Assembly: GCA_947174085.1 (NCBI GenBank)
Contig: CAMWHN010000094.1
Location: 1-7,759 of the forward strand
DNA: 7,759 bases
Direction of reading: 5' to 3'
Source of the DNA: an uncultured Ruminococcus sp.
GTDB taxonomy: Bacteria > Bacillota > Clostridia > Oscillospirales > Ruminococcaceae
A program made the position numbers and the translations under genes. The notes under the pieces were generated by a model. It was given only the letters and a program-made list of their open reading frames with translations, ran no database searches and was not told the origin of the DNA. Every line of letters begins with the position of its first letter. The first letter of the stretch is position 1. Of this stretch, positions 1-5,709 are shown piece by piece.

Positions 1-189
1 GTAAAATATACAGCAATTGCTTATCAGATAACAAAATTAAATGATGATAATGCTTGTGCCATGTTTGAGGGTTCTCATTGGTTTGGTAAGAAAATTGGCA
101 CGGAAATTAGAATTTTTGGCATGAAAATTTATGATTCTGTTGAATTTGTGCCAAATTATGCAGATGTTGTTCTGTCACCGGCAGAATAA
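1..189 (+). CDS. C-terminal fragment of an unrecognised protein (5' end outside window)
   Basis: Frame 1 is open from the first base to a TAA at 187-189, giving the last 62 residues of a protein whose start lies upstream of the window. The fragment mixes hydrophobic and aromatic residues, with stretches such as GSHWFGKKIG (residues 29-38 of the fragment) and FVPNYADVVLSP near the end. It has no transmembrane segment and no cysteine cluster. I do not recognise the family. Its base composition resembles that of its neighbours, and its reading direction matches tyrS. The tyrS Shine-Dalgarno lies only about 25 bases past its stop and no terminator hairpin lies between, so the two genes may share a transcript. 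That it is a real coding fragment is likely; its function is unknown. Confidence 0.6.
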   Translation, partial: VKYTAIAYQITKLNDDNACAMFEGSHWFGKKIGTEIRIFGMKIYDSVEFVPNYADVVLSPAE

Positions 190-213
190 TATATAAATTT
201 TTATTTTTAAAAA

Positions 214-219
214 AAGGAG
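214..219 (+). promoter_or_regulatory. Ribosome binding site of tyrS
   Basis: AAGGAG lies 12 bases before the ATG at 232 and 3 bases before the TTG at 223. Neither spacing is ideal, but the family's conserved N-terminus supports the ATG. Confidence 0.7.
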
Positions 220-231
220 TATTTGAAAATT

Positions 232-1449
232 ATGACAGTTTTTGAAGAATTAGAACGCCGTGGACTGTTAGCACAGTTGACGGACAAAGAAGAAATTGAG
301 GAGTTAATTAACACTGGCAAAGCGACTTTTTATATTGGCTTTGACCCGACAGCAGATTCTTTGCATGTAGGACATTTCATGGCATTGTGCTTAATGAAAC
401 GCTTGCAAATGGCTGGCAATAAACCAATTGTTTTACTCGGTGGCGGTACTGGTATGATTGGTGACCCGTCCGGCAAATCTGATATGCGCAAAATGATGAC
501 AAAAGAGACAATTCAACATAATGTAGATTGTTTTCTAAAACAAATGAGCAAATTTATTGATTTCTCAGACGGCAAGGCAATTGCTGTTAATAATGCAGAT
601 TGGCTTTTAGATTTGAATTATGTGGAGCTGTTGCGTGAAGTAGGTCCGCATTTTACGGTAAATAGAATGCTCTCTCATGAATGCTATAAGCAAAGATGGG
701 ATAAAGGTCTGACTTTCTTTGAATTTAATTATATGATTATGCAAAGCTATGATTTTTATAGATTGTATCAAGATTATGGCTGTAATATGCAATTCGGCGG
801 TGATGACCAGTGGGCAAATATGCTCGGCGGTACGGAATTAATTCGCCGTAAACTTGGCAAAGATGCTTATGCTATGACAATTACGTTGTTATTAAATTCA
901 GAGGGCAAGAAAATGGGCAAAACTGAAAAAGGTGCAGTTTGGCTTGATGCAGAAAAAACCAGTCCTTATGAATTTTTCCAGTACTGGAGAAATGTCGCTG
1001 ACGCTGATGTCATTAAATGCTTAAAAATGCTAACTTTCGTTCCTGTAGAACAGATTGAAGAAATGGAAAAAAATCTCGAGGGTGCAGAATTTAATAAAGC
1101 CAAAGAATTACTTGCCTATGAATTAACTGCGCTTGTACATGGCGAAGAAGAAGCAAAAAAAGCTCTGGAAACTGCAAAAGCTGTTTTTGGCGGTGCAGGT
1201 GTTTCAGAAAATATGCCAATGACGGAATTATCAGCAGATAAATTAATTAATAATGCAATTAATATTTTAGATTTGCTTGTGGAAACAAAACTTGTGCCGA
1301 CCAAATCCGAGGGCAGAAGATTAGTCCAACAGGGCGGTATTAGCATTAATCAAGTGAAAATTACTGACCCAAAAGCTAATATAGAAATTAATTCAGAAAT
1401 AATTATCAAAAAAGGCAAAAAAGTATTTCATAAAGTAATTTTAAAATAA
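232..1449 (+). CDS. tyrS: Tyrosyl-tRNA synthetase
   Basis: This class I aminoacyl-tRNA synthetase charges tRNA-Tyr with tyrosine in the cytoplasm. The ATG at 232 gives 405 residues, close to the usual bacterial length. A TTG at 223 would add three residues, but it sits only three bases after the AAGGAG at 214-219, and the family normally begins M-x-V-F-E-E-L, so ATG is preferred. Visible motifs are the HIGH signature as HVGH (45-48) in a catalytic domain starting YIGFDPTADSLHVGH, tyrosine-pocket residues Y34 and D38, Y167-Q171-D174, QFGGDDQW (187-194), and the KMSKS loop as KMGKT (227-231). An S4-type RNA-binding domain occupies roughly 345-405, including LVPTKSEGRRLV. Numbering closely parallels the Bacillus stearothermophilus enzyme. 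No T-box leader lies in the short upstream gap; a weak promoter (TTGTTC 167-172, TATATA 190-195) is possible but unconvincing. A strong terminator follows the stop. Confidence 0.97.
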   Translation: MTVFEELERRGLLAQLTDKEEIEELINTGKATFYIGFDPTADSLHVGHFMALCLMKRLQMAGNKPIVLLGGGTGMIGDPSGKSDMRKMMTKETIQHNVDCFLKQMSKFIDFSDGKAIAVNNADWLLDLNYVELLREVGPHFTVNRMLSHECYKQRWDKGLTFFEFNYMIMQSYDFYRLYQDYGCNMQFGGDDQWANMLGGTELIRRKLGKDAYAMTITLLLNSEGKKMGKTEKGAVWLDAEKTSPYEFFQYWRNVADADVIKCLKMLTFVPVEQIEEMEKNLEGAEFNKAKELLAYELTALVHGEEEAKKALETAKAVFGGAGVSENMPMTELSADKLINNAINILDLLVETKLVPTKSEGRRLVQQGGISINQVKITDPKANIEINSEIIIKKGKKVFHKVILK

Positions 1450-1456
1450 TAATTAA

Positions 1457-1499
1457 CAGCTCCATGCTTTCAAAACATGGAGCTGGTGTTTTTATTTTT
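1457..1499 (+). terminator. Intrinsic terminator of tyrS, between convergent genes
   Basis: CAGCTCCATG (1457-1466) pairs perfectly with CATGGAGCTG (1476-1485) around a 9-base loop. It is followed by GTG and two T runs (1489-1493, 1495-1499). The T-rich tail runs into the stop codon (1498-1500) of the opposing hydrogenase-like gene. Read on the minus strand the same hairpin is followed only by an AT-rich, T-poor stretch, so termination in that direction would be weaker, though it could still slow converging polymerase. Confidence 0.9.
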
Positions 1500-3000
1500 A
1501 TATTTCTTTATTTTGTGTCATCACATGTTGAATCTTGCTTGACAGTTCTGACAATTCAGAAAGTGAATTAGACATTACTTGCATTTTTTCCTGTACATTG
1601 TCTGAACCGGATAAAATATCATTTTGCATTTCGATAACCTGTGTACTTACTTGATTAATTTTTTGAATTTCATTAACACAAGTATTATAGACTTCTTTGA
1701 GTTTGCTATAGCTATCTTTTAGGCTATGTTTGAGATAATAAATACAGTTTTCACGAACATTCATGCCACGGAAAATTGCACAAACCATGTCCCGACAAGT
1801 TTTATAACCACATGCACCACAGTTGACACTTTGAGATGCAATATCAAATTTATGCATACTTTCAAAAATTCTAGTATAATCTTCTGTTGTAGGATTTTGT
1901 GTATGTACATGTTCATCATGATATGTTGTAATAAAATCTGCTAATTTCAAAGTTTTGTCAAATTCTTTGAATCTTTTAAATTTACCGATACCGAAAAAAC
2001 CGCCCTGTGTTTCTCGAATGCTTCTTGTTGCAATCTCGTCCATAGTAGTTTCAATTTCCATTAGTGATGCAGCTTCTTTTGGCAAAGCTGTTCCGTGATT
2101 ACAGCCATATTGGCAATTTAAAACATCTAGTACATCTGGTTTTTGACTGTCTTCTGTTTGGAAATAACGTTCAATTCTATCATATACAGAATGAGGCCCT
2201 TCTGCATTACGAATTACAAGACTTTGGTTTAACATAGTTAGTGTTTCTTTTAAGCCACCCGGCATAGGGTATAATCTGCCAATACTGCCCTCTAAGGCAT
2301 CAAATTCAAATTTTTCAATATTTTCCCATCGAATGCCTTTTTTATTGACATATTTTTCAAGATGTCGGAACGTAACATTATAATCAAAAGCATGTTCTCT
2401 TTCTGCTTCACTTGTTTTGGCAATACAAGGTGACAGCATAAACATTTTTCTAGTTTCCTTGCGATATTTTCGCAACCAAACTGCCAAACACCCTGCCGGA
2501 CTAAGTACTGGTGACAAATATTGCAAATTTTGAGGTTTATATTTTTGCATATAATTTACAATTGCCGGACATGGCTGGGTAATTAATTTTTTACCACCGT
2601 TTTCTGTAATATATTTATTATGCATAAATGTACAGATATCTGCCCCATAGCCAACATCATAAATTGTACAATTTCCATTCTTTTTTAGCCATGATAAAAG
2701 CACTTTCCATGCACCGTCTGGAAAACTTGTCCGAATGGCAGGAGCAACAATTAAAATGATAGGCTTTTTATTTTCAAACGCCTCAATAAATTCGTCAATA
2801 TCATCATGATACCCTCTTGCATGATGCATACAGACTTTTACACACTCACCGCAATTAATACAAGCTTCGCTATCAATACCAGTGATAAACTCGTCTGTTG
2901 TATTTTCTTTTAAACGTGTCACATTGGCATGTACGGGACAGACACGCACACAAGCATTACAACCGACACAACGGCTTTCATCTACTGTAATAATTTGCAT
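1498..3000 (-). CDS. Sensory-type [FeFe]-hydrogenase-like iron-sulfur protein
   Basis: This 500-residue protein begins with two 4Fe-4S ferredoxin motifs (C11-C14-C17-C21 and C47-C50-C53-C57). A [FeFe]-hydrogenase large-subunit domain follows at roughly 75-340. All four expected H-cluster cysteine ligands can be placed: C144 in TQPCP, C192 in SPCIAK, and C296 and C300 in CQYGCNHG. The cysteine that in catalytic enzymes precedes the first ligand (TSCCP) and carries protons is proline (P143), and the methionine of MPC is serine (S190). These changes suggest a sensor rather than a fast hydrogen producer. A CGACGYKTC motif (C394, C397, C402, probably C419) adds a further 4Fe-4S site, followed by a polar coiled-coil tail (about 425-495). 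No PAS, kinase, phosphatase or complete chemotaxis signalling domain is present. There is no signal peptide or membrane segment, so it is probably cytosolic. The ATG has only a weak Shine-Dalgarno (GAGTG), and an in-frame stop 12 bases upstream rules out a longer start. The partner is unknown. Confidence 0.85.
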   Translation of the reverse strand: MQIITVDESRCVGCNACVRVCPVHANVTRLKENTTDEFITGIDSEACINCGECVKVCMHHARGYHDDIDEFIEAFENKKPIILIVAPAIRTSFPDGAWKVLLSWLKKNGNCTIYDVGYGADICTFMHNKYITENGGKKLITQPCPAIVNYMQKYKPQNLQYLSPVLSPAGCLAVWLRKYRKETRKMFMLSPCIAKTSEAEREHAFDYNVTFRHLEKYVNKKGIRWENIEKFEFDALEGSIGRLYPMPGGLKETLTMLNQSLVIRNAEGPHSVYDRIERYFQTEDSQKPDVLDVLNCQYGCNHGTALPKEAASLMEIETTMDEIATRSIRETQGGFFGIGKFKRFKEFDKTLKLADFITTYHDEHVHTQNPTTEDYTRIFESMHKFDIASQSVNCGACGYKTCRDMVCAIFRGMNVRENCIYYLKHSLKDSYSKLKEVYNTCVNEIQKINQVSTQVIEMQNDILSGSDNVQEKMQVMSNSLSELSELSSKIQHVMTQNKEI

Positions 3001-3122
3001 ATTTGCACTCTGCTATTTAAATTGTTTATAAATAGCTTTTCCTTTCATAATAATTAATTAAATTAATAATAAAATTTTACTCTTTCCTTTCTGTTCAGAA
3101 TATGAGAATAAAAAAAATACTA
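3001..3122 (-). other. AT-rich 5' leader of the hydrogenase-like gene, with a possible 11-residue leader peptide
   Basis: This untranslated region lies between the predicted start site and the ATG at 3000. It contains a purine-rich AGAAAGGAAAGAG stretch (3091-3079, minus) that looks like a strong Shine-Dalgarno but has no start codon at a suitable distance. It also holds a perfect 5-bp inverted repeat (TTCTG-AA-CAGAA, 3100-3089) and a run of TTAA-type repeats. An 11-codon open frame (ATG at 3048, TAG at 3015-3013, starting MKGKAIYK) ends 12 bases before the gene. Translation of this frame is speculative. I see no recognised riboswitch here. Confidence 0.35.
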
Positions 3123-3128
3123 GAATAT

Positions 3129-3157
3129 ATTATATCATTTTTTTTTAATTTTGTCAA
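3129..3157 (-). promoter_or_regulatory. Consensus sigma-A promoter for the hydrogenase-like gene
   Basis: Read on the minus strand, TTGACA (3157-3152) and TATAAT (3134-3129) are separated by exactly 17 bases, a perfect match to the housekeeping consensus. The predicted transcript starts near 3122, leaving a leader of about 120 bases before the ATG at 3000. The promoter lies just after the queA stop. No terminator hairpin separates queA from it, so read-through from queA could add to expression. Confidence 0.8.
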
Positions 3158-3181
3158 TAGTTTTACTAAAATTTCAAAAAA

Positions 3182-4222
3182 TCAACAAATTAACATGGCA
3201 TCACCAAAAGAAAAAAAACGATATTGTTCATGTACAGCAATCTGATATGCATGCATGGTATTTTCATACCCCATGAATGCGGAAACTAGCATGATTAGTG
3301 TACTTTCTGGAAGATGAAAATTTGTAATTAATCCATCAATTATGTTAAATTTATAACCCGGATAAATAAAAATATCTGTATCACCCTCACAGGCTTGTAT
3401 TTGATTAGAATCAGAATTATATTTTACTGCACTTTCTAACGTTCGACAAGAAGTAGTACCAACAGCAATTACACGACCGTTATTTTTTTGGGTTTGATTA
3501 ATTAAATCTGCTGTTTCTTGTGGTAGCATAAAATGTTCTGTATGCATATGATGTTGTAAAATATTTTCTTCTTTCACAGGGCGGAATGTTCCTAAACCGA
3601 CATGTAATGTTACATACGCAAGCTGAATGCCTTTATTTTGCAATTCTAAAAGCATTTCTTTTGTAAAATGCAAACCAGCCGTTGGTGCGGCGGCAGAACC
3701 TAATTCACGAGAATAAACCGTTTGATAACGCTCTTTATCTTGTAATTTTTCTGTAATATACGGAGGTAATGGCATTTGTCCGATATCTTCGAGAGCTGTA
3801 TAAAAATTGCCATCACATGTAAACTGTACAATACGATTGCCATCAGGTTTGATTTCTAATACTTCAGCAAGTAATCTGCCGTTACCAAATTTAAATTTTG
3901 CACCAACTTTGCATTTTTTTCCAGGACGGCAAATAATTTCCCATTGTTTATCACCTACTTGATTTAATAATAAAAATTCTACAAAACTGCCAGTGTTTTC
4001 TTTTTCGCCATAAAGTCTAGCCGGAAGTACTCGGGAATCGTTTAATACTAATAAATCGCCTGATTTTAGTAAATTAATTAAATCATAAAAATGCTTGTGC
4101 TGAATTTCACCAGTTTTTTTATTAACTGTCATTAAGCGTGATGCATTTCTTGGTTCTACTGGGTGTTGGGCAATTAAATTTTCAGGTAATTCATAATAAA
4201 AATCAGATTTTTTTATTATCAT
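3182..4222 (-). CDS. queA: S-adenosylmethionine:tRNA ribosyltransferase-isomerase
   Basis: QueA transfers and rearranges the ribosyl moiety of S-adenosylmethionine onto 7-aminomethyl-7-deazaguanine at the wobble position of tRNAs with GUN anticodons, making epoxyqueuosine. The 346-residue length is typical. Conserved blocks run throughout: LPENLIAQHP (12-21), NDSRVLPARLYG (61-72), GQMPLPPYI (148-156), SRELGSAAAPTAGLHFT (171-187), HVGLGTFRPV (207-216), GTTSCRTLES (255-264), TNFHLPESTL (300-309), and the terminal YRFFSFGDAMLI (334-345) followed by a single extra cysteine. The ATG is preceded by AGAAAGG (4239-4233) at a 10-base spacing. The gene is often next to tgt or ruvAB; neither lies in this window. 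It diverges from the asd operon, and the back-to-back promoters overlap. No hairpin terminator follows the stop. Confidence 0.97.
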   Translation of the reverse strand: MIIKKSDFYYELPENLIAQHPVEPRNASRLMTVNKKTGEIQHKHFYDLINLLKSGDLLVLNDSRVLPARLYGEKENTGSFVEFLLLNQVGDKQWEIICRPGKKCKVGAKFKFGNGRLLAEVLEIKPDGNRIVQFTCDGNFYTALEDIGQMPLPPYITEKLQDKERYQTVYSRELGSAAAPTAGLHFTKEMLLELQNKGIQLAYVTLHVGLGTFRPVKEENILQHHMHTEHFMLPQETADLINQTQKNNGRVIAVGTTSCRTLESAVKYNSDSNQIQACEGDTDIFIYPGYKFNIIDGLITNFHLPESTLIMLVSAFMGYENTMHAYQIAVHEQYRFFSFGDAMLIC

Positions 4223-4250
4223 CTTAAATAATCCTTTCTGTTTACAAAAA

Positions 4251-4281
4251 ATTTTAAAAATTTCCTTGACAAATGTGTCAA
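4251..4281 (-). promoter_or_regulatory. Probable queA promoter, divergent from the asd promoter
   Basis: On the minus strand TTGACA lies at 4281-4276. Possible -10 boxes are TTTAAA (4258-4253, 17-base spacing) and TAAAAT (4256-4251, 19-base spacing). The transcript would start near 4244-4246 and include the AGAAAGG site before queA. The -35 is perfect but the -10 is weak, so this promoter looks weaker than the one facing it. Confidence 0.5.
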
Positions 4282-4282
4282 G
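4265..4282. repeat. Perfect 7-bp inverted repeat spanning both -35 boxes
   Basis: CTTGACA (4265-4271) and TGTCAAG (4276-4282) are exact inverted copies separated by AATG. Each arm contains the TTGACA -35 hexamer of one of the two divergent promoters. The symmetry may reflect only the two -35 boxes, or it may also be an operator for a dimeric regulator. Confidence 0.8.
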
Positions 4283-4294
4283 ACATGTTATGAT
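4266..4294 (+). promoter_or_regulatory. Promoter of the asd-dapA-dapB operon
   Basis: TTGACA (4266-4271) and TATGAT (4289-4294) are 17 bases apart, and a TG at 4286-4287 forms an extended -10. Transcription should start near 4300-4302, exactly where the riboswitch P1 helix begins, so the leader RNA starts with the aptamer. This is one of the two best promoters in the window. Confidence 0.85.
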
Positions 4295-4302
4295 AATAAC
4301 TA

Positions 4303-4465
4303 GGATAGAGGTGCGGTTGCGATAAGTAACAGTTCTGAGAATGCTTAACTCTGTGAAGAACTGCCAAAGGCAAGACCGCCGAAGAATTAGAACAAAAGCA
4401 ATTCTAATTCTGGTGCTGTGTTGAACAAATACTGCACTGTCATCATGTGTGATGGGGAGCTATCG
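4303..4465 (+). promoter_or_regulatory. Lysine riboswitch aptamer (L box)
   Basis: The sequence carries the lysine-class core: AGAGGTGCGG (4307-4316), GCCGAAGAA (4379-4387) and GGGGAGCTATC (4454-4464). Helices can be drawn by eye. P1 is GATAG (4304-4308) with CTATC (4460-4464). The base of P2 is GCGGT (4313-4317) with ACCGC (4375-4379), and the upper P2 is CAGTTCT (4330-4336) with AGAACTG (4357-4363). P3 is GAATTAGAA (4384-4392) with TTCTAATTC (4402-4410). P4 is GTGC (4413-4416) with GCAC (4434-4437), and P5 is CATCA (4441-4445) with TGATG (4450-4454). The characteristic P2/P3 kissing loop is present as TGCTT (4342-4346) with AAGCA (4396-4400). Its position before asd, dapA and dapB fits feedback control by lysine. 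Confidence 0.95.
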
Positions 4466-4509
4466 GCAATATGAGCCAGTAATTCTATTATAACGCATGA
4501 TGAACCAGT
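4436..4509 (+). promoter_or_regulatory. Candidate antiterminator pairing of the lysine riboswitch
   Basis: ACTGTCATCATG (4436-4447), at the P4/P5 side of the aptamer core, can pair with CATGATGA (4496-4503) and then CAGT (4506-4509) across a two-base bulge, giving 12 base pairs. This would occupy most of the 5' arm of the terminator and would also break P5 and the end of P4. Lysine binding, which stabilises those helices, would therefore free the terminator. This is drawn by eye without energy calculation. Confidence 0.55.
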
Positions 4510-4530
4510 TTGCAACTGGTTTTTTATATT
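4503..4530 (+). terminator. Riboswitch-controlled intrinsic terminator before asd
   Basis: AACCAGTT (4503-4510) pairs perfectly with AACTGGTT (4514-4521) around a three-base TGC loop. A T run follows at once, with six T in a row from 4520 to 4525 and more T after one AT step. It lies 38 bases after the P1 helix and about 65 before asd, the usual place for the expression platform of an off-type lysine riboswitch. Confidence 0.85.
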
Positions 4531-4544
4531 TTTCTAAAAATTTT

Positions 4545-4576
4545 TTCCAGTGTGTTTATATCCGGCATGACTGGAA
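4545..4576 (+). other. Hairpin abutting the asd ribosome binding site
   Basis: TTCCAGT (4545-4551) is perfectly complementary to ACTGGAA (4570-4576), with an 18-base loop. The stem ends one base before the TAAGGAG at 4578-4584. It repeats the CCAGT/ACTGG words of the terminator upstream. It may tune translation, or it may be a chance feature. Confidence 0.4.
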
Positions 4577-4593
4577 GTAAGGAGTAATTTTTT

Positions 4594-5673
4594 ATGAAAC
4601 AATACAACATAGGTATTTTAGGCGCAACTGGCATGGTAGGGCAACGTTTTGCAACTCTGCTGGCAGAACACCCATGGTTCAAAGTTAAAGTTCTTGCAGC
4701 ATCTCCAAGAAGTGCAGGCAAAACTTATGCAGACGCTGTTGGCAATCGTTGGGCTATGCCTGTTCCAATGCCTGAAAATCTGAAAAACATGATTGTTCGT
4801 GATTTGAATGCAGAAATGGATTCTATTGTTGCAGATGTAGATTTTGTATTTTGTGCAGTAGACATGAAAAAAGATGAAATTAAAGCTTTAGAAGAACGCT
4901 ATGCAAAAGCAGAATGCCCTGTAATTTCTAATAATTCTGCACACCGTTTCACACCAGATGTACCAATGGTTGTGCCGGAAATTAATCCAGAACATCTGGA
5001 AATTATCAAAGCACAAAGAGAACGTCTCGGCACAAAAAAAGGATTTATTGCTGTAAAATCTAACTGTTCTATTCAAAGTTATGTACCAGCATTACACCCA
5101 TTGCAGAAATTCGGTCTGAAAAATGTTTTAGCTTGTACCTATCAAGCAATTTCCGGTGCAGGTAAAACATTTGAAACATGGCCAGAAATGAATGATAATT
5201 TAATTCCGTTTATTGGCGGTGAAGAAGAAAAATCTGAACAAGAGCCTTTAAAAGTATGGGGCAAAATTGAAAATAATGAAATCGTAAAAGCTTCTTCTCC
5301 GTGTATTACAACACAGTGCTTGCGTGTTCCTGTTTCTGATGGTCATACAGCGGCTGTATTTGTATCTTTTGAGAATAAGCCTTCTAAAGAAGAAATTTTA
5401 GAACTTTGGGAAAATTTCAAAGGCGAACCACAAGAATTAGATTTGCCATCAGCTCCAAAGCAATTTATTCATTATTTTACAGAAGATAACAGACCACAGG
5501 CAAATCTTGACCGTAATTTAGAAAAAGGCATGGCTGTTTCTGTTGGTCGTCTTCGTGAAGATACTCAATATGATTATAAATTTGTTTGTCTTTCCCATAA
5601 TACTTTAAGAGGCGCAGCCGGTGGTGGTGTATTGCTCGCTGAACTCTTAGCAGCAAAGGGCTATTTTGATTAA
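4594..5673 (+). CDS. asd: Aspartate-semialdehyde dehydrogenase, archaeal/fungal-like class
   Basis: This enzyme reduces aspartyl-4-phosphate to aspartate semialdehyde with NADPH, the branch point to lysine/diaminopimelate, threonine and methionine. The 359-residue protein has the nucleotide-binding start GILGATGMVGQRF (7-19). The catalytic cysteine is C158 in KSNCSIQ (155-161), substrate-binding R244 lies in CLRVPVSDGH (242-251), and H251 is the expected general base. The glycine-rich LRGAAGGGVLLAELL (338-352) is near the C-terminus. The length and the SDGHTA context match the class common in archaea, fungi and clostridia rather than the E. coli-type enzyme; I infer this from motifs, not from a search. 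TAAGGAG (4578-4584) lies nine bases before the ATG. It is the first gene of a three-gene operon under the lysine riboswitch, 36 bases ahead of dapA. Confidence 0.96.
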   Translation: MKQYNIGILGATGMVGQRFATLLAEHPWFKVKVLAASPRSAGKTYADAVGNRWAMPVPMPENLKNMIVRDLNAEMDSIVADVDFVFCAVDMKKDEIKALEERYAKAECPVISNNSAHRFTPDVPMVVPEINPEHLEIIKAQRERLGTKKGFIAVKSNCSIQSYVPALHPLQKFGLKNVLACTYQAISGAGKTFETWPEMNDNLIPFIGGEEEKSEQEPLKVWGKIENNEIVKASSPCITTQCLRVPVSDGHTAAVFVSFENKPSKEEILELWENFKGEPQELDLPSAPKQFIHYFTEDNRPQANLDRNLEKGMAVSVGRLREDTQYDYKFVCLSHNTLRGAAGGGVLLAELLAAKGYFD

Positions 5674-5709
5674 TTTAATCGCACTCTTAATCACAGGAGG
5701 ATTTTTTAT

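Noticed and set aside
607..792. Minus-strand open frame of 61 codons inside tyrS
   Set aside because: It lies fully within the well-supported tyrS frame, has no ribosome binding site and resembles no protein.
1116..1346. Minus-strand open frame of 76 codons inside tyrS
   Set aside because: Shadow of the tyrS coding frame, with low-complexity composition and no start signals.
1498..1530. Possible frameshift that cut off a chemotaxis-like output domain of the hydrogenase-like protein
   Set aside because: The sequence past the stop is a compact terminator followed by tyrS, and no remnant of a signalling domain is visible in any frame; a clean loss or a natural short form remains possible.
1726..1944. 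Plus-strand 72-codon cysteine-rich frame opposite the hydrogenase-like gene
   Set aside because: The cysteines come from the complement of the real gene; no Shine-Dalgarno or promoter precedes it.
3047..3072. Run of TTAA-type AT repeats in the hydrogenase leader, considered as an origin-like or protein-binding repeat
   Set aside because: Such simple AT sequence is expected by chance at this base composition and shows no DnaA-box pattern nearby.
4524..4721. Minus-strand 65-codon frame over the asd start
   Set aside because: It is the antisense of the asd N-terminus and riboswitch tail, with no supporting signal.
4888..5076. Minus-strand 62-codon frame inside asd
   Set aside because: Shadow frame, aromatic-rich by composition, without start signals.
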